From: Ampelocalamus luodianensis
Lineage: Eukaryota > Streptophyta > Magnoliopsida > Poales > Poaceae
Length of the DNA stretch: 64,000 nt
Direction of reading: 5' to 3'
Assembly (NCBI GenBank): GCA_036346255.1
Contig: CM070623.1
Location: forward strand, 4,816,407-4,880,406
The notes below the pieces were generated by a model. It worked only from the letters and a program-made list of their open reading frames with translations. It ran no database searches and was not told where the DNA came from. The translations under genes and the position numbers were made by a program. Below, in pieces: positions 1 to 11,139 of this stretch (position 1 is its first letter; every line of letters begins with the position of its first letter).

Positions 1-485
1 TGGAAAGCATTAGTCAGTCTTCTTTTGAGCTGTAGCGAAGCTGTAAGTACTAATGCTTTGTTTAATCTTAAACAGCAATGTTACCCTTACTCCTCAAATA
101 CTGGTGGATACAATGTATATATTTACTTCCTCTGTGCTATTCAGGGTTCTGAAAATCGTCTGGAACCAGCTGGTTACCGGCCAGTAAACTGGAACAGGCA
201 TGGTTCCTGTTTTCAGAACACTGGCCCAGTTCACCCCCCAAAAATCCCTTCTTCTATTCAAATACTTGTATAATTATTTGTTATTTGGATCCCAAAGAAG
301 ATTTGAAAAAAAAATCAAAATTCAAATTCGAGAACTCAAACCGGACCTCTTTTGGGTTTCCGGATGAAAAACGGAGCCGGCAGGGTCCGGTTTCTGCCCT
401 AATTCAGTTTCTAAAACCCTGGTGGTATTTTTTTTATGAAACAATATTATCTAAATATCTTCACTCCTGTGCTAACTGCTAAATA

Positions 486-585
486 CATTGCCATCCTTTT
501 TTTTTGTTGGGTTCAGCCCAGTTGCTTTTTTTTTTATCATTGCCATCCTTTTTTGTTGGGTTCAGCCCAGTTGCTTTTTTTTATC
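486..585. repeat. two-copy direct repeat with poly-T tracts
   Basis: A unit of about 50 bp, beginning cattgccatcc and containing gttgggttcagcccagttgc, occurs at 486-537 and again at 538-585. The copies differ mainly in the length of their T runs, as expected of a slippage-type tandem duplication. It lies in the presumed intron of the gene remnant, and no function is apparent. Confidence 0.8.
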
Positions 586-782
586 CTTTATCACCTAGAA
601 AAATGGCTTGGTTCCGCATTTTGTAGCATCAGTGTTTCGTTAGCACCCAGGATTTTTTTTTTCTTTTTAGAGCGACATAAGCTAAATCTAGTTTGCAGTG
701 AACTACCATCTCAGGGTTCATCTTGATGAAGCTGAGCCACTGTGCTTCTATTACATGCAATGCTTCAATAAAGTTCCATGAA

Positions 783-925
783 TATGGTAGTTTAGGATTT
801 ATAATACCGTGATACCTGCTTTATTTCTAGAAAATGCTTTTTTACCCTCCAAGCTTTGTACTCTATATAAACCTCTCTTGAGTCTCAATACAATCATCCA
901 TTGCAGCGTATTCATCTCTCCTACA
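783..925 (+). repeat. 5' LTR (truncated) of the non-autonomous element
   Basis: Matches 2215-2357 along its length with scattered substitutions and ends ctcctaca. The first part of the LTR, seen in the 3' copy as TGCTAGAGTATATTGACAT, is missing and replaced by unrelated sequence. Confidence 0.85.
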
Positions 926-937
926 TGGTATCAGAGC
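926..937 (+). promoter_or_regulatory. primer binding site (tRNA-iMet type)
   Basis: TGGTATCAGAGC begins at the base after the LTR's terminal CA. This is the standard position and sequence for minus-strand priming in plant copia-type elements. Confidence 0.85.
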
Positions 938-1507
938 GGTGCCGCTCCTGAGCTGCCGCCTCCACAACTTCTGTCGCGCCGCCCCTGGGAGATGATGTCG
1001 TCTCCATGATCTCTCCTGGGGGCTGCGAAACCCGTAGTTTAAGTCGTGTCATCGATCATCCGATTGACTACCAATTAGAGTTTTCTCTGGTCATCTTCAG
1101 ATCACGTTTTCTCTATTTTTTTTCGATCATAGATCGGTTTACGTCGCCCTGCCTACCCGTCGACGTTCCTCGGTTCTGGACTTCACCGCCTCGGCTTCGA
1201 CCTCTCCGGCGCCTCCTCTCCTCTGATGACGTCGTGGCGTGACGCAGCACGCTCGTCGACACGGCCCTCCCTCCACGGTCTTCCGAGTGCCCCGTCTACC
1301 GTTGTCATCACGCCGGATCATCATCGCCTGCCCGTCGTCCGCGAGTACGAGCCGTCGCACCACCGGGAGCCCGCACTTGTGGTCATGCCATCGACATGCA
1401 TGGGCTGCCGCTGCATCGCCCCTTCGGGCTGTAGTGTCGCTGCCCGTGGTCACCATTGCCATCGTCGACGCCACCATCTTTGTCAACGTTGATCAGGTCC
1501 TTCTCCG

Positions 1508-1805
1508 GTGCCGCCGCTCCCGGATCCGGCCTCCTCCGCGCCGAATCCGACGGTGCCTCGCCGGGATCCGGCCTTCTCCTCGTTAGAGGCGCCGACGGGC
1601 TTCTCTTTGCCCGGATCTAGAGCCGGCTCTCTCCGTCGCTCATCTCCACGACCCCAGATCCGGGCTCCCCAACCGACGGCGTGGCTGCCTCCAGCTTGCC
1701 CCGGCCTTCTTCGGTGCCGCCACTCCCGGATCCGGCCTCCTCCGCGCCGGATCCGGCGGTGCCTCGCCCAGATTCGGCCTCCCCAGCGTCGGATCCGGCC
1801 GCCGC
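1508..1805 (+). repeat. internal direct repeat within the non-autonomous element
   Basis: A block beginning near 1511 (cgctcccggatccggcctcc, then the Ser/Ala/Pro-rich stretch through gtgcctcgcc) recurs near 1722 with a few substitutions. The duplicated block explains the similar proline-rich translations in several frames. Confidence 0.7.
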
Positions 1806-2187
1806 CCCCTGCCTCATCTTCGTCTGCGGCCGGACGACGTCGACGACCACTTCATGGCCACGACCTCCTCTGCATCAACTCCACTACCCCGACCACAGCG
1901 ACGATCTCGACACCAGCTACCTCGACATTGCTCCCTCCTCCACGGCTACAACCATGTTCACCTCGCTCTCGGCTACCTCGGCAACAAAGGGCTATCCTTA
2001 TCTTGAGCAAACTCATCAATTCCCTCTACAGTCACCGCGTCCGCGACGCCACAGCAGTCCCCGACGCTTCCGCTGCGATTGCGGGAGATGTTAGTCCGAT
2101 GGTTCCCCACCTTCGGCTTCCTCTCCAGTCTGACCATCCGCGACGCTCCTACTGCCCGCGACGCTACCGCTACTACTGTGGGGGGGA

Positions 2188-2357
2188 TGCTAGAGTATAT
2201 TGACATATCTCTATATTTGGTAGTTTAGGATTTATAATCCCGTGATACCTGCCTTATCTCTAGAAAAAGCTTCTTGCCCTCCAAACCTTGTACTCTATAT
2301 AAACCACCCTCGAGTCTCAATACGATCATCCATTGCAGCGTATTCATCTCTCCTACA
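2188..2357 (+). repeat. 3' LTR of the non-autonomous element
   Basis: 170 bp, starting TGCTAGAG and ending CTCCTACA. It contains ctctatataaa (TATA-like) about 60 bases before its end, as does the 5' copy, which fits an LTR promoter. A polypurine tract with a run of seven G lies immediately upstream. Confidence 0.85.
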
Positions 2358-4763
2358 CTTATGTGTATGCAACAATTCAATCAAATTCGATGAATATGCT
2401 GTGTTTTAAGTTTTAACAGCTCACTATCAATAGTAATAATTTATTTGGTGCTTTGAGGTGGAGAGTATGGGAAAATGGAAGGAAAGAGATGTACTGCATT
2501 TGATAGTTAATGGCTCCCTCTTGAGGATGTGCACTATATAATATAGATGTCATTATATGCTTATTTGACCCTTTGTTTCTTTCTCCTTGGCAGCCTCTTC
2601 ATACAAGGACCAACATGTTTGTAAAGGTATTATGTGACCATATTGTATTGTTCATTTTTGGAGCTGAAGCATTCTTTATTAAATTTATCAGGTCAAATAT
2701 AGTCAAACTTAAGGACTAACAGAGTACCATCTGTCATTTTGTGTTGCATTCAGTTTATTAGGGTTATTTACTATCAACTCAAGCATGGATTTCAACGTAC
2801 ACATGATTCCAGAAGTGGTGAGGATATGGGCAACACTGTTTTTGGATGAAGCATGGTTACATATTTCTGTACCGTCTTTGCAAGGTAATTTTGTTGTAAT
2901 CTTTTATTGGTACAATGCTCTACATATCCTGTTGGTAACAGTATGTATACACACTGCTTAAGGTAAATATTTTTTTGTCACTTCACCCTAAAATTAGTTA
3001 TGTGACTAACAAAAAAAATTAGTGTTAGACAATATGGAAATGTGTTGAATTAGGAGAATAAGTAATACTGTACCAGTAATATTGACCGCTAAATCAGATC
3101 TAGATGTCACAAATCAACCACAACAAGCCACCAATGGCCAAGACTGAAGTCCTCATTTTCCTATTTTGAGTTAGTTCCTACCAGATCAGTCCCAACAATA
3201 TTTATGAACTTGTGAGGTTATATAACCCTTATTTGGGAATAATTAAACCATATATCCCCTCTATCTCTGCTCTATGCCCCACTAAAAAAGTCTTTTGCCA
3301 CCTTCATTGATTATTTTTGTAATTGTATTATTTGAAAAGAAGACATTTGCAATGCATTACATGGACCTGAAGCAAAATGTTTTAACTTCACTGGGTAAAG
3401 CAGTGCTCTATGAAAGTAAGTTTGTTCAGTTATATCAGACCCAGGAGTTTGAGATTTTCATGGTCTCATTGGTTACTTGTTCACTATTGATATTGTTGTA
3501 AAGAGGGAAAGTTATTGCTCAATAGCATACCTGTCCAGTTTTGTCATTTGTATGGAATTCATAGCGCAGCATGCTTAGGTCCCTGACGTATGCAATTCTG
3601 TAAACTACAAGAACTTTAAAATTCTGGAACTCATCAACGTAGAAAAGAAGTTAATTTTATCTCAGATAAATGTGTCTAGGTGACCAGTTTCGTCAGCTCA
3701 TTTTACTTCATAATTTCCTTTGGAATGATTTTGTTCCATCATGTGATAGTACTGTTTTCTGGTGCAGTACAAGTAATCTGATGCCCCAAGCAAATATATA
3801 CTTTGTCCCTTGTCCTAGTTTCTGATTGTGTTTTCCCCTTTTCAGGAGGTGTTTCGATGAGGGAGATTGCTTTGGGATTTTTTTAGCTTTGTTCAAATTC
3901 GAACTAAATCCTAAAAATTTGAATCCAAATCCCCCTATCCAAACATGTTCTCAATGTTTTAACATGGCTTGTATATACCAAAACATAACACACATATATA
4001 AAAAAACATATCAATGCTAATTGAATTTCCTGTTTGGTCAGTGGCGATATTTTTTGAATTTGTGACTGCAGAATATCACAAATTTGAATTATCTTCAGTG
4101 CTAGCAGCTTAATAATGTGTTTTACTCACATCATTGATTTCTCTTAACTACTATTGTCAGGATTTCTTTACGGTGATACTTGAAGCCCCAGTTGTGGATG
4201 GAGACCTTCTGTCATGGGTTGACATTCCTGAACCTTCTCTCTTTGATGTTTACACATTCCCTGGCAGTAATTCTGTGCTTTGGGCTTGAGCTTTTGCATT
4301 TAGGCTGAGTACCAGACTTGCTATTTTCTGTGATCTAAATACCCCAGGCATGAATTAAGATATAGTTATTTCAGATCACTAGATTAACATCTACAAATGA
4401 TGTAATTGGACCAGTAGTTTTGGGAAATTAGTTACAATATCACGTGCTTAAATTCAAGGTTTGCAGTTTGCTGTTTATATGAAGAATGATATTCCCTGAA
4501 AAAAAAACTGAAGTTAATGTCATATCTAGAGTACAGAGCAAACTAAATATGCTGCAAATTCAACCAAATCAAGCAGTCTTACTGTTGCTGCAGAAAAAAT
4601 GTTGCAGATATACTGTTGTGCACTGTGCAGATAAATCTAAAAATGTGGGTATTTCTAACATTTCCCCCATATCCAGGCTAGAAAACTAAAAATGCTTCTA
4701 GAGACTACATTTGGATGGGATCTTGAGAACAATGCGGTGAACCTTATTGATGAAGTCAACGAG

Positions 4764-7700
4764 GTAAATTGGATCATAATCAAGCGATGGCACTTCTCTG
4801 TTACACTTGAGCAAAACGTTCTTTCCATCTGAATGCAGTTTGCTCCGGTAGTCGTGGAATTGGATGGATCACATAGTGTGGACTGTTGAAGCCACATTCC
4901 ATGAAATTTCTTGAGCATATGGTACACATAGAGGTATGTTTCAAATGTGCTAGATAAACATTTCTTGATTGCCTAGTTTACTACTGGAATCTTCAGATGC
5001 TAGCTGCTGATCTATTGTGCTGTTACTAGGCACCCAATGGTGCACTCATGCTTACAGAGGCTTACTATCTACTTATGTAGGATACCTGACAAACGATGGA
5101 CTTGCTTACCAGCTGGCTACCTGTTTGAAGATGGAGATAAGTAGGATTCTCTCTAGTGATCTAGTGGTCTAGTGTTCATGTGACAGTATCCTGGTTTCTG
5201 AAATGTTCGGCTGTAAATATGAAGAGAAACTTTGTGGTTGCATCAACAACAGTACATCTTGGGAGTACCATGTATGGACCGTCAGACTAGAAATAAGCTG
5301 ATTTTACATGTATGACAAAATCAGCATTCCAGACCGCAAAAGTACACCTGTATATGCAACACAGAGAATTCCAGTGAGACATAAGGTTTTACTTATTTGG
5401 GCCTGACCTATAGAACAACTTGCGGGGTCCACTTGTCAGTGACAGACCGATAGCTTGCACCTCTTGTGCAAACTCTGGATCTTTCCGGGAGAGTTCCATC
5501 TTCCATGTGCCTACAGGCCTAGTTACTTTGTAAGTAACTTCTGCAGAGTACAACACGTTGAAAAACAAGTATGGAATGGTACTAGTAAGTGGGCTAAGCG
5601 GTGGAAATGGAATCTACCAACATGTGGTGACATCCTTATTAACCTCGGGATGCGGGTAGTTAATTAGGAGGTTTAAGCTTTAAACTAACTTCAAAAGCAG
5701 CAGGGGGGTGGGTGGTGAGGTGATTATACTGCATGGTCGTTCTGAGGTGCTTTTTAGGGTGCTCTTTTTTACCACTCATCTTTTTTACTAGCACTGGTTT
5801 GTGAGCATCTCAAGTGAGCTCTTCCATGTACCTGCATACCGGATAGTACCATACTATGTTGTCAAAAGCCTTGAAGTTTGATATGGTGGGTCAAAGGAGC
5901 TACACTTATGGTTTGAGACCACATGGAAATGGATTTACAAATTACCAATTTGGACATAGAAAAGGTTAGTAAATATAGTGGTACTAGGACATGTAACATG
6001 ACAACATTGTTAATTTGGAACCAACAATAAATGAAAACAAGAGTTTTGGTTCCAATCACCGATGTTTCTCATAGAGAAGTGTCACAAGATTTTATTGCGA
6101 TGGAACTCTGGTTATGAACCTGAATTGGTTGGTATGGAACATTGTCTTTTCCAAATAAAAACTCTATTACCTGGTGCCTTTGTTCAATAGCTGTAATTAA
6201 CAGGCCCAAGTAAACTACAGCTAATAGTGAATCTTATAGTATATATTTAGTTTGTAGCCATCATGCACCCAGATGAGCCCAGTGGAAATAGTACAATTCA
6301 AGAAGTAAAAAATACGGACGTCTATTAAGCGTCTAAATTAATTGAACACTTAAGCTACTTGTGATGCGGGGACGTTTGTCTGATCTTTACGGCGCTGGAT
6401 TAGGGATAACTGGACCCGTGCAACCTGATGAATGACACCGCCAACCGCTGTATCTATTATGACAATCTACGACACTCAATTCACTTAACCACATGCTTTG
6501 ATCCTTTGTCTACTCACTCACGTGGAGTAAACCTGTTCTAATAATCACCGAGGCAATTACAAGAACAACGGAGTAAAAAACAGTAAAATTTATCTCACAC
6601 ATACCCTACAACAAGAATTTTATTTGTGAATTTTCAACTTAGGTTACAAGGGAGGGGTACCCCCTCCTTATATAGCACTTTATGTCGGTGCTACAGTATG
6701 TATCGGTGCTATAGTACATCTAGATACAGTGTACTCTTGTGTAGCAAGAAAGCTAGTTGGTAGCACACATTTTGACAAAACAAAAATCAAATTGGAATCG
6801 ACTTCCTCTCGGCTAGATCGGTGTTTGCAAACTGGTTAGGCCGGCTTTGTTTGCTCCTTCCTATACTGATTTTCAGCTATCTTCCTCTTCTTGAAGCTAT
6901 AATAGTATATTTTCCTTTGCCTCCAAAGTTTCTTCATGAGACCTTGTAACAAGTAAAGTAGATGTATTAGGTAACAATTTATTCTTATGGATATCAATGC
7001 ATAGCTCATTGAGGAAAATATTCATCTTTTGATTAATTTGCTTTACTCTAGCTGTAGCTGTGGTGATTGGCCCGGTTGCTGTGGAGTGATATTTGAGGAA
7101 GGGACCATGTGAAAAATTGGCCATTGCATTGGGATCTAGAACTATTGTTTTTACGAGTAAACCTGTTAACTTTTGTACCTGCAGACTGCAGAGCAAGCTA
7201 GTAATTTACTGACATTCGGTAAGAAGAACTTTAACAGCTCGATCGACGTGTACTTTTTCCTGCATCCACATGCATGATCCAGTTCTTGAAGTTTTAGCAG
7301 TTCTCGACATCTCTCGTCTTGTTACCCACTACCGATCATGATTCTCTGCTGCAGTTTAGATCAGTTATTGAAGTTTGGAACTTACAATAAACCGTAATAA
7401 TCAGAACAAAAATGGTCAGGATTCAGGAAACATACCACAGTAATGAATGAATGCTTCAGCTGCAAAGCTTCGAAAATTGCCTGTAGCTTCGAAAAGTTTT
7501 TAGTATTTTTTACTTGTAATTATTGTTTGCAATTAGTGGCCTGTAAGGTGGACATGATGTCATGATAAGTCTTGCATGGGTCATGTCCAATAGTTAACAT
7601 TGGCATGAAAACCGGAGAAAAACCATGCAGTTCCGCCTGGAATACTGAAATTTTTCTCGAATCCTGCAGGGATTGAACTGTTTATTGTAAAATTCCAGTG

Positions 7701-7800
7701 TTCTAAGTGGGCTCTTATGAACATGGAGACCAAATGCCATCATTTAAGACAACTATGTGAAACTGAAATACGTTATTTTGCCCGCTGTATAAAGGAAAAT
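4764..7800. other. mostly non-coding stretch, no gene recognised
   Basis: Short ORFs only. The first few hundred bases (to about 5150) could hold further exons of the preceding gene remnant, for example after the acceptor near 4841, but no open phase could be followed. A palindromic ggaggggtaccccctcc lies near 6651-6667, and AT-rich sequence fills much of the rest. No RNA gene or transposon terminus could be supported here. Confidence 0.5.
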
Positions 7801-7945
7801 TTGATCATATACCCTCCCCTTAGATGGAAATTCAGGATTTACCCTCCTGGCCCACATGTCATTGACCTACGGTGACCCCACATGTCATTGAGGTGGGAGG
7901 GTAAACCCTGAAATCCTGAAATTCAGGGAGGGTATATGATCCAAT
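7801..7945. mobile_element. MITE-like short inverted-repeat element
   Basis: Begins ttgatcatataccctcccc and ends gggagggtatatgatcca, which are near-perfect inverted repeats. The inner parts also fold back: attcaggatttaccctcc against gggtaaaccctgaaatcctg, and two copies of ccacatgtcattga near the centre. Its length of about 145 bp and lack of coding capacity fit a MITE. The superfamily is not assigned because no clear target duplication was found. Confidence 0.75.
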
Positions 7946-8101
7946 CCCCCCTGTATAAATGCAGAAAATACTTGTAAGACAAATCACCCAACTTTTTACT
8001 CTATGTAAATGTAAGGTACTCTACCTGTTTCTTTTTGTAAGGCATTTCCGCGCTCACACCTAGATCAAGGGGTTGTAAGACCAAGACAATAGTAGTGAAA
8101 G

Positions 8102-8369
8102 TACTCCATTTGTTCTTTGTTAGACGTTATTTTAGAATACGTGTAGTCAATCTTTTGAAACTTTGATCATTAATATACACAAAATTATTTGGATTTATCA
8201 TGTGGAAATGATATTATTATATTTGTCATCAAAAATACTTTCATATAATTATTATTTTAAATATTTTTGTGACACATAATTAGTAAAAGTAATGGTCAAA
8301 TATATATATTGGAGACCATGTCGAACTATCGATGTTCAAAATGATAAGTAAAAAAGAACGGAGGCAGTA
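8102..8369. mobile_element. Stowaway-like MITE
   Basis: AT-rich stretch of about 268 bp starting tactccatttgttc and ending gaacggaggcagta, imperfect inverted repeats of the TACTCC(CTCCGT) type with terminal TA as in Stowaway elements. Internal sequence such as catgtggaaatgatattatt is typical of this group in grasses. No coding capacity. Confidence 0.7.
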
Positions 8370-8957
8370 GCAATATTTTGATAATAACTAGTATGAATGT
8401 TTAATCATAAATGCTGGAGAGAAGAAAGACAAACGAGCACAAAGTGAGAGAGCAACATTAAATTTACATGTACGCCTTGTTTTTTAAAACCCCGTTAGAA
8501 AATTTACATGCCTTGTTAAACTTACAGTACTTTGTCAATCTTTATGCGTGTTCAAAATATGCCTTACAAGAAAAAAAAAACCATTTATTTATGTACGGTA
8601 TGGATCCATTTGATGTTAATATTTTGCAAATGTGAACTATGTGATCTATAATATAGTACACGTACACCTTTCCTTTGTTTCTTTCCGAAACAATAGATCA
8701 TGTATTTTATGTGTGTATATTTTGGAAATGTGCGCACTCAAAACATTTCCCGGAAGACATGGAATAGCTATCTTGTCAAAAATAAATACTAGATCCCCAA
8801 CCTACCTTCTAATATATATATATAGAGAATTCAACCTTACAATGTATGCCTTATGCAACCTAATTCTTTGGAGTTCTATAGTAATATAATCTAATTGGAT
8901 CCAAATAGCATTGTATCACCAAGATTTCACAAAATCTATCATGTCAAGATTTAATTC

Positions 8958-9061
<104 letters not shown>

Positions 9062-9419
9062 GATTCATCTCTTCTTCAATTTGAAGGCATTCCCCATCAT
9101 CCAAAGCTATTTAAATGTGGTGTACTTAACTCTTTCAACCCAATCATAATGTCTCAAATGCACACGAGTGGGAGAACCAAGTTGTCCATGCATCAACAGA
9201 TGAACTGACCTCATGCCAGGATCATCTGGCCGTCAAGGGTCCCCTGTTCCAAACTTTCCTATGTGTTCCGGTTCTTTAATCCCCAAAACCAGGAACTAGC
9301 ATGACCTAACCAACCAACTGACACCCAACAACTCAACTTTTGGCCAAAACCTATTTCCATGGAAACGAAAGTAGGTCGGCCGGCCCAATTCCTACTGTCA
9401 GTAGCATTTGACTAGAACT

Positions 9420-9830
9420 TTTTTTTTTGTTTGAAACAGGCAGGCTGCCTTTTAAATTAATAGAGCAGATCGAGAAACAACTTTGCGAGGGTCGAAACCC
9501 TGATAAGCAAACTAAACACTAATTACACGGGTATTAATTGCTCGAAACATCCTTTGCAAGGGTCGAAGCTCTTCCTTCTTCCTAGATCTTAGAGACCAGC
9601 TCCATGAGCGAGGAGAATCTTCGGTTGAAAGTTCTAGCATTGCGTTTTTTTTCCAGATCTCCTAGGTGATTAAGATGAAAATTGAGGCCGTTGCTCGCCT
9701 CGGCAGATGGCCAGTGTGGCAAATTGTCCTCCACCGTTGCTCGATGCCATGACTGACTAGGCAATAGGACCGTCCAATAGGATGCCGTGACTATAACTTT
9801 TAGATTGTCCAATTAAAGGTAGGTCCACCT
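9420..9830 (-). pseudogene. 3' end of a LINE-type (non-LTR) retrotransposon
   Basis: On the minus strand, 9582-9812 reads through EKKRNARTFNRRFSSLMELV, which resembles the (W)KxRNxRxF region near the C-terminus of plant non-LTR retrotransposon polyproteins, after the reverse transcriptase. Downstream on the same strand the sequence ends in a run of A (seen as ttttttttt at about 9420 on the plus strand), as expected of a LINE tail. No reverse transcriptase domain is present, so this is a 5'-truncated insertion, the usual outcome for LINEs. Family not assigned. Confidence 0.5.
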
Positions 9831-10584
9831 ATAAAACTCTGTAAGTTTAAACATATCCTGTTGTTCCAACTTATAAACACCAATGATCATATATAGTAAG
9901 TATCCTCACACAAACATGGAGTGTTAAGCTAAGTAAATGCATGGAAGTACTTTGGGGACAAGGAAGAATTAACCCTACCACAAGTCATCCATCCTTATCC
10001 ATTGATGCCTGCCAATTCCTTCTGCTCGACACCATGCCTCAAAAGAAACCCGGCCACATTCAAATCAAAACACTTTGCATCAGATGCTTTCCTTGGGTCA
10101 CAATTTGACTAGTTAGCTGCAGCCTAACATGGTGCCAATTTAAATAGGTAGCCACAAGTCCAAAGCCCGAGATCAAGCCTACCATTGAGCCATCTAAGCC
10201 GAGATTAATATTCAATTGGTGTAGGTTAGACAGAGAGTGTTAGACTCTAGTATAAGCACTGTTAATGCAACTAGTAGGAATAGTAGTACTTGGTTAGGAA
10301 TAAGATATCATCAGCTAACGTGGTAAAGTTGTTAAAGTATTAACCACCTCTCAGAAGTCACACTCACACCACCTTCGTTCTGAATTGTAACATTTGTTTT
10401 TAACATTGGATAGCTCGCATTGTTCCCATGTATGTTGCGCTAAAGACCCTGTCTTACGCTAAATTTAACCGTAAGTACACGGTGTAGTATTATAGAAAAA
10501 TTTAGGCAGGGTGAAATGTTGACAGATTTAATTTATAGTTCAATGGAAACATGCATGTTTTAATGTGAAGGAAATATAATAATT
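9831..10584. other. intergenic, no feature recognised
   Basis: AT-rich single-copy-looking sequence with no long ORF, no clear repeat termini and no RNA gene that I can identify. Confidence 0.5.
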
Positions 10585-10968
10585 GAGTAAATTTGTTCAG
10601 TGCCGCCGCAAAGAATTGCGTGTTGGAAAATGTCATCGCGAAGATCACGCGCGCGTGGCTAAATGCCATCGTTGAGACCTGAAATTCTTGCAAATGCTCC
10701 TGCCGTGAGGGTTCTGTGACCGGGCGCCGTTAGGGGCGTGAAATGACCGTGTTTCCAAATAAGTGGGTTTTTAGAGCCAAAACCTCAAGCCTTCCCTTGC
10801 CACCACCCTCCTCAGCCATTTCTCCTCTTCTCATTCATTTGTGCATCGATTTTCCCCATTTCCCCATTGATTCGAGGCCGGAATGAAGATACAATCAGGT
10901 TTTGGCTCCAAAACCCCACTTGTTTGACACCAACGATCGGATATTTCACAAGGGCAACATGGTCATTT

Positions 10969-11132
10969 AGTTAAAAGGAAATATTTGGCGCAATGAGCCC
11001 GCAGGCTGCTGCTTGTATTTATAGAACGATAAGTGCAACAGATCGTACAGAGTTTGTTAGTTTGTTAACCAATCGCTATTTACAGCTGTTACCAGATTCT
11101 ATGTTAACTGCAATCTGTTACATTCTCTAATA
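10969..11132 (-). repeat. 3' LTR of the minus-strand copia element
   Basis: 164 bp, preceded by CATTT (10964-10968). It matches 15765-15928 base for base apart from about 11 substitutions. Its termini are TATTAGA...TTAACT on the minus strand, not the usual TG...CA; the boundaries are set by the target duplication, primer site and polypurine tract. Confidence 0.9.
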
Positions 11133-11139
11133 CGCCCCC

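Larger units (their letters stand above)
783..2357 (+). mobile_element. non-autonomous LTR retrotransposon (no pol), 5' LTR truncated
   Basis: Two direct repeats (783-925 and 2188-2357) enclose about 1.26 kb. Directly after the first repeat comes TGGTATCAGAGC, the initiator-tRNA-Met primer site usual in copia elements; directly before the second is a G-rich polypurine tract (2177-2187). The interior is GC-rich and rich in Pro/Ser/Arg codons on every strand, with no gag, protease, integrase or reverse transcriptase motif, so the element must have relied on proteins from another element. The overlapping ORFs in the interior are by-products of GC richness. The 3' LTR is complete (TG...CA); the 5' LTR lacks about its first 27 bases. 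A second, partial copy of the family lies inverted at 18394-18672. Confidence 0.85.
1..4763 (+). pseudogene. multi-exon gene remnant, product not recognised
   Basis: Several exon-like stretches lie in order on the plus strand, each with usable splice sites. Exon 1-42 ends at gct|gtaagt and reads WKALVSLLLSCSEA. Exon 2594-2626 (cag before, gt after) reads PLHTRTNMFVK. Exon 2754-2884 continues in the same phase with FIRVIYYQLKHGFQRTHD and then meets TGA at 2847-2849. Exon 4161-4266 reads DFFTVILEAPVVDGDLLSWV and onward. Exon 4677-4763 is exactly 29 codons and reads ARKLKMLLETTFGWDLENNA and onward. Phase is kept across the first three exons; beyond that the joins do not fit simply, so exons may be missing or mis-set. 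I do not recognise the family. The stop suggests a decayed copy, but a sequencing error or a different splice site before the stop would rescue it. The 5' part lies outside the window. Confidence 0.45.

Noticed and set aside
1139..2206. Overlapping Pro/Ser/Arg-rich ORFs on both strands
   Set aside because: All lie in the GC-rich interior of the non-autonomous LTR element, overlap each other in several frames and contain no known motif.
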